Below the pieces are notes generated by a model. That model did not search any database. It worked only from the letters and a program-made list of their open reading frames with translations, and was not told the origin of the DNA. Shown in pieces: positions 18,301 through 27,530 of a stretch of DNA of 64,000 bases (positions are counted from its first letter, which is position 1; every line of letters begins with the position of its first letter). This stretch comes from Gallionellaceae bacterium (GTDB taxonomy: Bacteria; Pseudomonadota; Gammaproteobacteria; Burkholderiales; Thiobacillaceae). The translations under genes and the position numbers were made by a program. The stretch is taken from the NCBI GenBank assembly GCA_028714875.1, contig JAQTLN010000013.1, positions 52,380 through 116,379 on the forward strand, given 5' to 3'.

Positions 18301-19032
18301 TCAGAAGGTTTTTTGCTCCGGAATCCCGGATGTCTTCAGATAGAGGTTGCGGCGTTTGCCGCCGGAGATCGGGATGCGCGTGGCTTTGAGGGCGGGGTAG
18401 TTCTCGGGGTTGGCCAGCGCCTGTGACCATTTCAGCGCGGTTTCCGGGTCCAGCGCCTTCTTGATGAGGTCCTGGGTCTTCGGGTGGAAGGGCGCCGACA
18501 GCCATTTGCCCAGGGTGTCCGGGCTGAGGGCCGTCGCCAGCAGATTCCAGCTACGCGCGTCGGTGGGCAACATCACCCAGCGCATCAAGCGGCCGGGGTC
18601 GAACAGAATGGCGTCGACGGCGGTGTAGAAGTCCGGCTCCGCCGCCGCCCTGGCCCACTTGTCGTAAATCTCCGGGTCGGTCCATTCCAGGAAGTTCTTC
18701 GGCGTGCCGGGGTCGAGCAGGGTGGACAGGCTGCGCACATAGGATTGCGGGTCGAGGCCGCGACGGCCGAATTCCAGCCAGATGCCGGGGTCGCTGAACA
18801 CTTCCAGCCACTGTAGGAAATTGCGTGGCGCCTTGAATGCCCAGCCGCTGGTCGTCAAATCCGTGCACCGGTCGGCCCAGCGGGTGACGCTGGGCGAAGG
18901 GGACAGGGGCGCGGGGGAAACCCCGGTGGGTCCGGTGTCGGCGGCCAGAGCCAGGTTCGCGCAAAGCAGGCCGGCGGCCAGAAGCGTTGTTTTCACAAGG
19001 GATGCGGAAGTGACAAACGGGAGGGGTGACAT
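18301..19032 (-). CDS. Exported protein of unknown function with degenerate WL..DP repeats
   Basis: 243 aa with a signal peptide (VKTTLLAAGLLCANLALAA). The mature part is built of short degenerate repeats of about 35-40 residues. Examples are FLQWLEVFSDPGIW, FLEWTDPEIYDKW, LMRWVMLPTDARSW, LGKWLSAPFHPKTQ and ALKWSQALANPENY. Each has a Trp-rich helix followed by Asp-Pro. The family is not recognised; a periplasmic helical-repeat protein is likely. It is convergent with cysS. Confidence 0.7.
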   Translation of the reverse strand: MSPLPFVTSASLVKTTLLAAGLLCANLALAADTGPTGVSPAPLSPSPSVTRWADRCTDLTTSGWAFKAPRNFLQWLEVFSDPGIWLEFGRRGLDPQSYVRSLSTLLDPGTPKNFLEWTDPEIYDKWARAAAEPDFYTAVDAILFDPGRLMRWVMLPTDARSWNLLATALSPDTLGKWLSAPFHPKTQDLIKKALDPETALKWSQALANPENYPALKATRIPISGGKRRNLYLKTSGIPEQKTF

Positions 19033-19199
19033 GTCAGGCGGAAATAAGTTGCGGTAACGCGGACGGAAACAGAGTGCGGTGCCGCCAGATGGCGGCGAGA
19101 TTACCGCCGTTATCGCGCCGCCGGGCAGTCATTTCTTTCCGGCCCCGAGCAAGGTCCGACAGGCTGCCAGCCGCGTGGTTATCCGCGCCGGCACAGGTG

Positions 19200-21443
19200 T
19201 TACGCCACACCCAGCAGCCGCTCGAACTCCCGCAGCGGCACCGGCCGGCTGAACAGGTAACCCTGGTAGGCGATGCAGCCGTACTGGTCGAGACGTTCGA
19301 GCTGGGCTTCGTTTTCCACGCCTTCGGCGATGACATCAAGGCCGAGGGTGCGGCCCATGGTGATGATGGTCTGGACGATGGCGGCGTCGTTGGCGTCGTG
19401 GGCGAGGTCGCGCACGAAAGAGCGGTCGATCTTGAGTTGGTCCAGCGGCAGGCGCTTGAGGTAGGAGAGCGAGGAAAATCCGGTGCCGAAGTCGTCCATC
19501 GAGAAGCTGATGCCGATGGCCTGTAGTGCTTGCATGCGGGTGATGCTGTCGGCGACGTTGTCGATCACCAGGCTTTCGGTGAGCTCGATCTTGAGCCGGG
19601 TAGGGTCGATGTCGTAGTCATCCAGCATGGCTTTCATGTCGGCGACAAAGCCGGGTTGTCTGAACTGGCGCGCGCTGACGTTGACCGCCAGACGCAGATC
19701 GCGGGTGGCGGGGTTGCCCGACCACGCCTTGATCTGGGCGCAGGCGGTTTGCATGACCCAGCGGCCGATGGGCAGGATCAGCCCGGTTTCTTCCGCCAGG
19801 GGGATGAAGATGTCCGGGCCGATCATGCCGCGTTCCGGGTGCTCCCAGCGCAGCAGAGCCTCGGCGCCGATGATGCGGCGCTTGCTGTCGATTTGTGGCT
19901 GATAGTGCAGGTACAACTGGCGCCGTTTCAGGGCGCGGCGCAGGTCGGCTTCCAGGGCGCCGCGTTCGTCCATCGCGGCCTGCATGGCGGGGTTGAAGAA
20001 GCGCAGGGTGTTGCGGCCGGCGTTCTTGGCTTGATACAGCGCCAGGTCGGCCTGTTTCAGCAACGATTCGATGCTGTCGTCGTGGCCGTGGAACAGGGTG
20101 ACGCCGAAGCTGGCGGTGCAGTGGAACTCGCTCTTGGCGAGGTCGTAGGGCAGGGCGAGGGCATCGCGCAGTTTTTCACCCACCTGGCGGGCCTGGATGG
20201 CGGCCTCGTCGGCGCAGTCGCTCAGGTCTTCCAGGAGCAGGACGAATTCATCGCCACCGAGGCGGGAAACGGTGTCATCCAGGCGCGAAACGGTATCGCA
20301 TTCGCGCAGGGTGATTTGCAGGCGGCATGCCACTTCGGTCAGCAACTGGTCGCCTACGGCATGGCCGCGGGTGTCGTTGAGGGTCTTGAAGTTGTCCAGG
20401 TCGAGGAACAGCACCGCGCCGTGGTGGTGATTGCGGCTGCTGCTCGCCAGCGCTTGCGCCAGGCGGTCATAGAGCAGGCGGCGGTTGGGCAGTTGCGTGA
20501 GCGGGTCGTAATAAGCGAGACGGTGGATTTCCGCTTCCGCCTCGCTGTTCTGGGTGATGTCGGAATAAGTGCCGACATAGTGGCTGATCTCGCCGCCCGG
20601 CTTGGCGACGGCGGTGATGGTCAGCCACTCGGCGTGGATCTTGCCGTCCTGGCGCCGATTCCATATTTCTCCCTGCCAGAAGCCCTTGTCCTGGATGGTG
20701 GACCACATGTGTCGGTAGAAGTCGCTGTCGTGGCGGCCGGAGTGCAGCAGCGCGGTGGTCTTGCCGATGGCTTCCTTGGCCGAGTAGCCGGTCAGCCGGG
20801 TAAAGGCCTGGTTGACGCGAACGATGATGCCGTCGGCATTGGTCACGATCATGCCCGCTTGCGACTCGAAGGCGATGGCGGTGATGCGCAAATCTTCCTC
20901 GGCCTTCTTGCGTTCCGTGATGTCGTTGACGCTCACCACGACCAAGCGCTCGTCGCCCAGTTGCAACGGACCCAGACCGATTTCGACGGGAAATTCGCCA
21001 CCATCGGTGCGCAGGCCATAGAAGTCTCCGCCGGCCATGCCCATGATGCGGTGCCGCGCTGGGCGTTCCGAATCGTTGCGGGAATCGCGGTGGGCGGCGC
21101 GGAAACGTTCGGGTATCAGGTCCTCGATGGTCAGTCCGGCCATGCACCCCATGGGGTAGCCGAACATGGCTTCGGCGCGGGCATTGGCCTGGGTGATGCG
21201 GCCATGTTGGTTCATTACCAGCATGGCGACTGGCGCGGCGCGCAGAATCAGGTGGGCGCTCGCCTCGCTTTCCCGCAAGGCGGCCTGGGAAACTTCCAGG
21301 GCGGCATGGGTTAGTCGCAGGGTTGTGTTTTGCGCTTCCAGTCGTTCCTGATTTGCCTGGAGTTCATGCAGGCGCGCGTCGACCGGGCAAGCCGGTGTTC
21401 CCGGCAGATTGCAAAGCGCGCCGGCGGGGCGAAGTCCGGCCAT
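19200..21443 (-). CDS. PAS-PAS-GGDEF-EAL cyclic-di-GMP signalling protein
   Basis: 747 aa, no transmembrane segments, so cytoplasmic. An N-terminal coiled-coil stretch (about 25-65) leads into two PAS domains (about 65-175 and 185-300). A GGDEF domain with intact RLGGDEF and an EAL domain with intact EALLRW follow, with downstream ESLVIDN, DDFGTGFSS and AEGVEN motifs. Both diguanylate cyclase and phosphodiesterase activity are possible. Just before GGDEF the segment DTVSRLD is duplicated as DTVSRLDDTVSRLG, which is odd. Monocistronic, upstream of a sensor/regulator pair on the same strand. Confidence 0.93.
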   Translation of the reverse strand: MAGLRPAGALCNLPGTPACPVDARLHELQANQERLEAQNTTLRLTHAALEVSQAALRESEASAHLILRAAPVAMLVMNQHGRITQANARAEAMFGYPMGCMAGLTIEDLIPERFRAAHRDSRNDSERPARHRIMGMAGGDFYGLRTDGGEFPVEIGLGPLQLGDERLVVVSVNDITERKKAEEDLRITAIAFESQAGMIVTNADGIIVRVNQAFTRLTGYSAKEAIGKTTALLHSGRHDSDFYRHMWSTIQDKGFWQGEIWNRRQDGKIHAEWLTITAVAKPGGEISHYVGTYSDITQNSEAEAEIHRLAYYDPLTQLPNRRLLYDRLAQALASSSRNHHHGAVLFLDLDNFKTLNDTRGHAVGDQLLTEVACRLQITLRECDTVSRLDDTVSRLGGDEFVLLLEDLSDCADEAAIQARQVGEKLRDALALPYDLAKSEFHCTASFGVTLFHGHDDSIESLLKQADLALYQAKNAGRNTLRFFNPAMQAAMDERGALEADLRRALKRRQLYLHYQPQIDSKRRIIGAEALLRWEHPERGMIGPDIFIPLAEETGLILPIGRWVMQTACAQIKAWSGNPATRDLRLAVNVSARQFRQPGFVADMKAMLDDYDIDPTRLKIELTESLVIDNVADSITRMQALQAIGISFSMDDFGTGFSSLSYLKRLPLDQLKIDRSFVRDLAHDANDAAIVQTIITMGRTLGLDVIAEGVENEAQLERLDQYGCIAYQGYLFSRPVPLREFERLLGVA

Positions 21444-21665
21444 GATCTAGCTGGCCTTGTGGGCCGGGGTGGCCCATCCACAGACGATGATGTGAACCGC
21501 AAACATGTTCCGCTCCCTATTCCCGGTTCACCAACGCGCGCGGCAAATCGGAATCAGACAAAGCGGGACAGTTTTTTGGGTCCCGGGGTTACAGACAAAC
21601 TCGATACGGCGAATGCCTCTATCGGCCAACCTTTATCGGCAATGCGACGTAAATCTTTAACCGTA

Positions 21666-21727
21666 GGGCCGCGGGATGTGGTGAGGAGCGAACCGCATCG
21701 TTCGTACCTCACCACATCCCACGGCCC
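21666..21727 (-). terminator. Long hairpin after the ANTAR regulator
   Basis: Arms 21666-21686 and 21707-21727 pair almost perfectly (gggatgtggtgagg with cctcaccacatccc plus a flanking gggccg/cggccc). An inner cgaac/gttcg pair is present. It ends one base before the regulator stop codon. There is no clear T run, so it may be a repeat element or RNA-stability hairpin rather than a terminator. The rest of 21444-21728 shows nothing else recognisable. Confidence 0.5.
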
Positions 21728-21728
21728 G

Positions 21729-22280
21729 CTACTCCGGGCAAGTCCCCGTTTCCACCATCGCGCGCGCGATGCTTTCCAGTTTGAGCGAGCGGTCTCGGGC
21801 ATGTTTGCGCAAGCGTTCGAAGGCGGCCTGCTGATCGAGGTTCCAGGCGCGCATGGCGATGCCGACCGCCGTGCCGATGCTGCGGTTGCTCTGAAGCGCC
21901 GCGCGCAGGCCGTCGAATTCCAGGGAACGAGCCAGCGCGGCGCGCAGCATGGGTACGATGCGCGGCACATCGAGGGGCTTGATCAGATAGCCCAGCGCCC
22001 CGAGCTTCACCGCCTGTTGCACCAGTTCTTCATCGTCATAAGCGGTGAAGAACAGGAACGGCACCGTCGTTTCAGCGCGCAGGCGCCGCGCCAGTTCCAG
22101 ACCATCGAGGCCGGGCATGCGGATGTCGAGCAGGGCCAGGTCGGGTCGTTCGCTCTGGCACAGCGCCAGCGCGCGCGGGCCGTCGCGCGCCTCGACCACT
22201 TCGAAGCCGGCCTCGCGCAAGCCCTCGACCAGGGTGAACAGCACGACGCGGTCATCATCGGCGACCAGCAGTTTTGCCAT
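21729..22280 (-). CDS. Response regulator with ANTAR RNA-binding domain
   Basis: 183 aa. The receiver domain (1-120) has acidic residues Asp8-10 and phosphoacceptor Asp52 in LALLDIRMPG. The C-terminal ANTAR domain (about 125-180, with NRSIGTAVGIAM and AFERLRKHARDRSLKLESIARAMVE) binds paired hairpins in leader RNA and prevents termination, as in NasT and EutV. Its ATG is one base after the stop of the upstream kinase, so they form a two-component pair. The target transcript is not identifiable here. Confidence 0.92.
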   Translation of the reverse strand: MAKLLVADDDRVVLFTLVEGLREAGFEVVEARDGPRALALCQSERPDLALLDIRMPGLDGLELARRLRAETTVPFLFFTAYDDEELVQQAVKLGALGYLIKPLDVPRIVPMLRAALARSLEFDGLRAALQSNRSIGTAVGIAMRAWNLDQQAAFERLRKHARDRSLKLESIARAMVETGTCPE

Positions 22281-22281
22281 G

Positions 22282-23361
22282 TCATATTCCTTTACGCGTA
22301 ATCGCCTGCACCACCGGGGCTTCCAGGCGTAGATGGGTGGTAAGCAGGTCGGCGGCATCCCGAGTAACAGACAGGTACGCGCCGCGTTCCGGCAACAGGG
22401 AGTTCACCAGGCGCAGGCCGGTCCGCAGGTCCGCACTGGTGCTCAGGTCGAACATCTCGTTCTCGGCCGAGGTGTTGCGAATGACGATATGAGCGTGCTC
22501 GCCATCGGCGCCAACGCTGACTTGCGGCGCGGCGGCCTGTTCCGGGGAATGTTTGACCGCATTGAGGATGAGTTCATTCAGGATCAGGGCGACGGCCACG
22601 GCTTCGTCGCGATTGATTTGTACCGGCTGGAACGAGGCGTGTTCGTTCTCGATGTGAAACTCGACTGCCCGTTGTGTCTGTTCCGACACGGTCAGGCAGA
22701 TATGCCTGACCGTGTCGCACAGTCGGATGGCCTCGTCCGGATCGGCGCTTTGCAGGCCATGCACCACGGCGATGGCGTGCACCTGGGTGATGGCCTTGTC
22801 CAGATGCGGGTCGAGTTCCAGGAATTTGCCCAGTTCCCGGCGCAGCAGGCCGACCACGCTTTGCAGGTTGTTCTTGATGCGGTGATGCACCTCGCGCACC
22901 AGGACTTCACGCTGCTTTTCCATGTCGGCCAGGCGTTGTTGTTCCAGTTGCTTGCGCGCGGTGATGTCGAGGGCGGCAAAACTCACGCCGCGTGAGAGAT
23001 CAGCCGGGTCTATCGGTACCGAGGAAAGCAGGATGTGGAGGATGGCGCCGTCTTTCGCTTGCCAGCGGGTTTCCACCACGCCGATGCCACGTTGCGCGAT
23101 CTGGGCGTATTTCTCTCGGCCGACATGATCGTATTCCGCCGCGCCGGGATAGAGCAGCCGCGTCGGTTGCCCGATCAATTCCTCTGATGAATAGCCGGTC
23201 AGCGCGGTCATGGCCGGGTTGACCGATTGAATGACGCGGTCGATGGTCAGGCCGATGCCCGCGGGAGAGGCTTGCAGGATGCCGCGCATTTGCGCCTCGG
23301 CGGGACAGCATCCCGCCTGGTTCTGTGCACGCCGTTCGATGCCGTTCCAGGGTTGTTCCAT
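22282..23361 (-). CDS. PAS sensor histidine kinase (HisKA_2 type)
   Basis: 359 aa, soluble. A PAS domain (about 25-135) is followed by the dimerisation/phosphoacceptor helix REVHHRIKNNLQS, characteristic of the HisKA_2/HWE-like kinases that partner ANTAR regulators. The ATPase domain has NELILNAVKHS as N-box. It presumably phosphorylates the regulator encoded one base downstream. The signal is unknown; there are no metal-binding or heme motifs in the PAS that I can see. Confidence 0.92.
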   Translation of the reverse strand: MEQPWNGIERRAQNQAGCCPAEAQMRGILQASPAGIGLTIDRVIQSVNPAMTALTGYSSEELIGQPTRLLYPGAAEYDHVGREKYAQIAQRGIGVVETRWQAKDGAILHILLSSVPIDPADLSRGVSFAALDITARKQLEQQRLADMEKQREVLVREVHHRIKNNLQSVVGLLRRELGKFLELDPHLDKAITQVHAIAVVHGLQSADPDEAIRLCDTVRHICLTVSEQTQRAVEFHIENEHASFQPVQINRDEAVAVALILNELILNAVKHSPEQAAAPQVSVGADGEHAHIVIRNTSAENEMFDLSTSADLRTGLRLVNSLLPERGAYLSVTRDAADLLTTHLRLEAPVVQAITRKGI

Positions 23362-23553
23362 TCCGCCTCATTCCCATGCCCGTCATGGGCCGGCTGCAAA
23401 AAATACCTGATTACCCTGATACAAACCAGGGGTAAATCAGTAAGCGGCCGGGCTTTCAGGGCGCAACGCCGGCCCGGCAGGCACGGGGAAAAGGCTAGAA
23501 TAGCGCGGTTTTTTGCCCCGCCTGTTTTGCTCGCAACGAGCCACCTTGACACC

Positions 23554-24936
23554 ATGCCCCGATCCGATTCCAACCCGATGACTTCCACCGAACGCCGCGC
23601 CGCCATTTCCCTGGCCGGCATATTCGGGCTGCGTATGTTGGGCATGTTCCTGATCCTGCCGGTGTTCGCGCTGTACGCCAAAACCCTGCCCGGCGGCGAC
23701 GACCACACCCTGATCGGCCTCGCCCTGGGCATGTACGGCCTGACCCAGGCGATCTTGATGATTCCCTTCGGCATGGCTTCGGATCGTTTCGGGCGCAAGC
23801 CGGTGATCATCGTCGGTCTGGTGATCTTCGCCCTGGGCAGCTTTTACGCGGCGAACGCCACGGACCTCTGGGGGGTCATGATCGGCCGCGCGCTGCAAGG
23901 CGCGGGCGCCATTTCAGCGGCGCTGACGGCGTTGCTGGCGGACCTGACGCGCGAGGAAAAACGTACCCAGGCGATGGCCATGATCGGCAGCACCATCGGC
24001 CTGGCCTTCGCCGTTTCCCTGGCGACGGGGCCGGCGTTCTATCACTGGATCGGCGTGCCCGGCATGTTCGCCATGACCGGCGTGCTGGCGCTGCTGGCGA
24101 TTCTGGTGGTCAAGTTCGTCACGCCCAACCCTGGCAAGACCGCCTTCCACTCGGACGCCGAAGCCAATCCGGCGCGGCTGGGCGATGTCATGCGCAATGT
24201 CGAACTGTTGCGCCTGAACTGGGGCATCTTTTCCCTGCACGCGGCGCAGATGGCCATGTTCATCGTCGTGCCCTTCGCCCTGGTGCGCGGCGGCCTGGAT
24301 GCGCAACACCACTGGCAGGTCTACCTGCCGGTGCTGCTGGCGTCCCTGGTGCTGCTGGTGCCGGTCATCATCTATGGCGAAAAGCGCGGCGAACTGAAAA
24401 AGGTGTTCGTGGCCGCCATCGCCCTGATGTTCGTCGCCCAGATCGGCCTGGCCTTTTCCATGCACCTGTTCTGGGGCGTTGTGGCGGCGCTGTTCATCTA
24501 CTTCGTGGCTTTCAACATCCTGGAAGCCAGCCTGCCTTCGCTGGTTTCCAAAATCGCCCCGCCCGAGGCCAAGGGCACGGCGATGGGCGTCTACAACACC
24601 TCACAGGCGCTCGGCATGTTCTTCGGCGGCCTCGTCGGCGGCTGGCTGGCGCAACACCAGGGCTTCGCCGCCGTGTTCGCGTTCTGCGCCGGGTTGATGG
24701 GAATCTGGTTGTTGCTGGCCGCGCGCATGGTGCCGCCGCCGCGCGTGAAAACCCAGATGTTCCACGTCGGCGCGCTGAGCGCCGACGAGGCGCAGCGCCT
24801 GGCGAGCAAGCTCACGGTATTCGTCGGCGTGGAAGCGGTGACCGTGTTGCCGGAGGAAGGCTCTGTGCTGCTCAAGGTGAGCCAGAACGGTTGGGATGAG
24901 GAAGGCGTGAAACATTTACTGCAAGGAGGACATTGA
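23554..24936 (+). CDS. Major facilitator transporter, YajR-like
   Basis: 460 aa from the ATG at 23554. Twelve hydrophobic helices, with the MFS motif GMASDRFGRKPVI between helices 2 and 3. A cytoplasmic C-terminal domain of about 65 residues (MFHVGALSADEAQRLASKL to the end) matches the YAM domain layout of YajR. The substrate is unknown; a drug or metabolite proton antiporter is likely. The stop codon abuts the ssb start codon. Confidence 0.87.
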   Translation: MPRSDSNPMTSTERRAAISLAGIFGLRMLGMFLILPVFALYAKTLPGGDDHTLIGLALGMYGLTQAILMIPFGMASDRFGRKPVIIVGLVIFALGSFYAANATDLWGVMIGRALQGAGAISAALTALLADLTREEKRTQAMAMIGSTIGLAFAVSLATGPAFYHWIGVPGMFAMTGVLALLAILVVKFVTPNPGKTAFHSDAEANPARLGDVMRNVELLRLNWGIFSLHAAQMAMFIVVPFALVRGGLDAQHHWQVYLPVLLASLVLLVPVIIYGEKRGELKKVFVAAIALMFVAQIGLAFSMHLFWGVVAALFIYFVAFNILEASLPSLVSKIAPPEAKGTAMGVYNTSQALGMFFGGLVGGWLAQHQGFAAVFAFCAGLMGIWLLLAARMVPPPRVKTQMFHVGALSADEAQRLASKLTVFVGVEAVTVLPEEGSVLLKVSQNGWDEEGVKHLLQGGH

Positions 24937-25434
24937 ATGGCTTCGGTGAACAAGGTGATCATTATCGGAAACCTCGGAAAAGACCCCGAGATGCGCTATA
25001 TGCCCAGCGGCGATGCCATCGCCAACCTGCGCATCGCGACGACCGACAAGTTCAAGGATCGCAATGGCGAAATGCAGGAAGCGACCGAATGGCATTCGGT
25101 GGCGTTTTTCGGCAAGACGGCCGAAATCTGCGGCCAGTATTTGAAGAAGGGAAGCCAGATCTACGTGGAAGGCAGCCTGCGCACGCGCAAGTGGCAAGAC
25201 AAGGACGGCAATGACCGCTACACCACCGAGATTCGTGGCGACCGTATGCAGATGCTGGGTGGCCGAGGCGGCGGCGGTGGCGGTGGTGGCATGGCCGACT
25301 ACGACGCGCCGCCGATGGACAGCGCCCCGCGCGGCAAACCGTCGGGCGGTACCGGCGGCGGGTCTTCGAGTGGTTCTTCAGGGGCTTCCTCGGGCGGCGG
25401 CTTCGGGGATATGGACGACGATATTCCGTTTTGA
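24937..25434 (+). CDS. ssb: Single-stranded DNA-binding protein
   Basis: 165 aa. An OB-fold (1-110, [21 protein letters not shown]) is followed by a Gly/Ser-rich flexible linker and the acidic tail DMDDDIPF, which recruits repair and replication proteins. The ATG directly follows the stop of the MFS gene, with 'aaggagg' inside the upstream coding end. A strong terminator follows. Confidence 0.97.
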   Translation: MASVNKVIIIGNLGKDPEMRYMPSGDAIANLRIATTDKFKDRNGEMQEATEWHSVAFFGKTAEICGQYLKKGSQIYVEGSLRTRKWQDKDGNDRYTTEIRGDRMQMLGGRGGGGGGGGMADYDAPPMDSAPRGKPSGGTGGGSSSGSSGASSGGGFGDMDDDIPF

Positions 25435-25492
25435 AACGGGCCGGGACGAGCGCTGTTTTCCGCTCCTCCCGCGAAGCTTCCAACAGCCGCGG

Positions 25493-25528
25493 AGCCCGGC
25501 GCTCTCACAGGGAGCGCCGGGCTTTTTG
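25493..25528 (+). terminator. Rho-independent terminator after ssb
   Basis: Stem agcccggcgctc (25493-25504) with gagcgccgggct (25512-25523), followed by five T. Strong and well placed 58 bases after the ssb stop. Confidence 0.9.
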
Positions 25529-25589
25529 CTGGCGAGGCGGATTGATCGGGGTTCACGCGCCATCGCCACGTTTTCTGCCGACCTCTCAT

Positions 25590-25659
25590 GTAGCGCGGGC
25601 GTCTCGCCGGCATCTACCTACTGATCAGGCCCACGAAGCCGGCGAGACGCCCGCGCTAC
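25590..25659. repeat. Inverted repeat in the ssb-fliK gap
   Basis: 21-base arms (25590-25610 and 25639-25659), gtagcgcgggcgtctcgccgg and its exact complement, separated by 28 bases. It has the form of a mobile intergenic repeat. The 314-base ssb-fliK gap otherwise contains only the ssb terminator; no flagellar promoter was recognised. Confidence 0.75.
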
Positions 25660-25748
25660 CCGCTGTCCTCGGCTAATGGCCGATCCGGGAGAATCCGAGG
25701 CCGGCATGAAACCTGCTAATAAGCCACCCGGATGAACCGGAGAATTTC

Positions 25749-26810
25749 ATGGCTGATTTCATGACCGTGCTGGCGGCTTCCCAGAAACAGGCCACAGGTG
25801 GCAAACCGACCAACCTACTGGCAAGCCTGTTGCCTGAGGGTTTGTTTGGTAGCGTGTTGTCGGCAAAACTCGATCCGTCGCTGGATGTGGCTGCCCTGCC
25901 GGCTCTGCCTCCGGCCTTGCCCGCGGCGCTGGCTGATGGGCTTTCCGCTCCGATCAAGCCGGGAGGCAAGAAGGCGGCGGTTGAGGCGGATACGAACCTG
26001 ACTGCCGAAGCTCAGGTTGCCGTTCTTCCCGCGATCATCGACAAGAATGTCGGTCAGCGAGCGCAATTGGAGGAGGTCCGTCCGAGCGCCGCCGGCGTGT
26101 CACGCGACCCGATGGCGGCGGCAAGTTCTGCCGGTTCCGGCGTGGCGCGGGGGCAAGAGTTGCCGGTTGTCGATCGCCCACGGTTGATGGTCGGTTCGGA
26201 AGGCGCGAGCGTGGCAACAGTGAGCGCGGCAACTGCGAGCGCCGCCACGGCAGCCACGCCGCTGCTGGCGGCCGCCACCGATACGCCGCTCGATGCGTCG
26301 CCAGCGACGGACATGACAGGTGTGCATGCCGCGCGTCACTTGGGTCAATTCGAACAGGTCGTGCGTGCCCCTGAGTCCCGTGTGCAGGTGGCGCTCGAAA
26401 CCCCGGTGCGCGGCCAGGCTTTCCCGGCCGAGTTTTCCGAGAAGGTCGTCTGGCTGGCGGGACGCCAATCGCAGTGGGCGGATATGTCGTTGAATCCGCC
26501 GCAACTGGGTGCCATCGAAGTGCGTCTTTCTCTTTCCGGAGGCGAGGCCGGGGCGCAGTTCTTCTCGCCGCATCCCGCTGTGCGTGATGCCATCGAGGCG
26601 GCTTTGCCCAGGTTGCGTGAATTGATGGCTCAGGCCGGCATTGCCCTGGGCGACGCGCAAGTCCGCGATGAGGCCTTCGCGCGGCGCGAATCGGGTGCCT
26701 CAAATCAGAACGGCGGTGGCAATGCAAATCCCGGAGAAACAGCGTTCCCGGGCGCGCCTATTGCCATGCATACCCGCGCGGGCCTCGGCCTGGTGGACCT
26801 CTACGTTTAA
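25749..26810 (+). CDS. fliK: Flagellar hook-length control protein FliK
   Basis: 353 aa. An Ala-rich, poorly conserved N-terminal and middle region acts as the ruler. The C-terminal FliK domain (about 220-310) has LNPPQLGAIEVRLSLSGGEAGAQFFSPHPAVRDAIEAALPRL, the conserved pattern of the substrate-specificity switch. It works in the cytoplasm and export channel of the basal body. It stands first in the fliK-fliLMNOPQR block, with a hairpin between it and fliL. Confidence 0.9.
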   Translation: MADFMTVLAASQKQATGGKPTNLLASLLPEGLFGSVLSAKLDPSLDVAALPALPPALPAALADGLSAPIKPGGKKAAVEADTNLTAEAQVAVLPAIIDKNVGQRAQLEEVRPSAAGVSRDPMAAASSAGSGVARGQELPVVDRPRLMVGSEGASVATVSAATASAATAATPLLAAATDTPLDASPATDMTGVHAARHLGQFEQVVRAPESRVQVALETPVRGQAFPAEFSEKVVWLAGRQSQWADMSLNPPQLGAIEVRLSLSGGEAGAQFFSPHPAVRDAIEAALPRLRELMAQAGIALGDAQVRDEAFARRESGASNQNGGGNANPGETAFPGAPIAMHTRAGLGLVDLYV

Positions 26811-26830
26811 CTCCCTTTAAGTCCCGATTC

Positions 26831-26857
26831 TCAAGAAATCTCCGCGCCTTCCGATAA
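26831..26857 (+). promoter_or_regulatory. Sigma-28-like promoter candidate upstream of fliL
   Basis: TCAA (26831-26834), a 15-base spacer and TCCGATAA (26850-26857) match the flagellar sigma-28 pattern TAAA-N15-GCCGATAA at 10 of 12 positions with exact spacing. It overlaps the hairpin 26844-26873 and would leave a leader of about 110 bases. Confidence 0.3.
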
Positions 26858-26873
26858 ACACGTTGGAAGGCGC
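26844..26873 (+). terminator. Hairpin after fliK
   Basis: gcgccttcc (26844-26852) pairs exactly with ggaaggcgc (26865-26873). There is no T tract, so termination would be weak; partial read-through into fliL is possible. Confidence 0.5.
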
Positions 26874-26978
26874 TTGCCTTCGCGCTTGGCGTGTCGTAAT
26901 AAAGAACTTAAGCTTTTTTCACGAACACGCTGTTTTTGTGTGATATTTTGTTTGTAATAGCAATTGGAGAGAGACCCT

Positions 26979-27509
26979 ATGTCCAAGGAAGCAGCCGCCC
27001 CAGCCGAAGGCGAAGCGCCCAAGAAGAAAAGCAAGTTGCTCATCATCATCATCGCGGTGCTCGCCGTCGTGTTGATCGGTGGGGGCGCGGGTGCTTATCT
27101 GTTGCTGTCCAAACCGTCGGCCGAGAAGAAGGCCAAGGCGGGGCATGGCGATGAAGAGGCCTCCGCCGATGACGAGGAAGACGGCGACCACGAGGAAGGC
27201 CATCCGGTTTACGAGAAGTTGGAAACCTTCACCGTCAACCTGGCCGACCAGGAGTCCTATCTTCAGACCGAAGTGCAATTGATGGTGGCGGATGCCAAGG
27301 TGCAGGAAAAGCTCAAGATGCACATGCCCGAAGTGCGTGATGCCCTGATTCGCCTGTTGTCCAGCAAGACCGCCGAGGAGTTGGCGCAGCCGGAGGGCAA
27401 GGACAAGCTCGCCCAGGAAGTTCAGAAGGCCGTGAATGATGTTCTCGGCGTGAAGAAGAAGTCCAAGGGTGTGAAGAAAGTGCTGTTCGCGGCCTTCATC
27501 ATCCAGTAA
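26979..27509 (+). CDS. fliL: Flagellar basal-body-associated protein FliL
   Basis: Inner-membrane protein that supports stator function at the flagellar motor. 176 aa. A short Lys-rich cytoplasmic N-terminus is followed by one membrane helix (about 24-45, LLIIIIAVLAVVLIGGGAGAY). An acidic linker (EEASADDEEDGDHEE) precedes the periplasmic FliL domain with YEKLETFTVNLAD and AELRALL-type helices. The ATG at 26979 follows 'ggagag'. Confidence 0.94.
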   Translation: MSKEAAAPAEGEAPKKKSKLLIIIIAVLAVVLIGGGAGAYLLLSKPSAEKKAKAGHGDEEASADDEEDGDHEEGHPVYEKLETFTVNLADQESYLQTEVQLMVADAKVQEKLKMHMPEVRDALIRLLSSKTAEELAQPEGKDKLAQEVQKAVNDVLGVKKKSKGVKKVLFAAFIIQ

Positions 27510-27530
27510 GGGCGGACGGCGGAGGCGCTC

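Noticed and set aside
19530-21314. Plus-strand open frame of about 590 codons opposite the GGDEF-EAL gene
   Set aside because: Same GC-driven shadowing; no motifs, while the minus-strand frame has intact PAS, GGDEF and EAL motifs.
25435-25748. Sigma-54 flagellar promoter upstream of fliK
   Set aside because: No GG-N10-GC core of the right form was found; only the ssb terminator and an inverted repeat are present.
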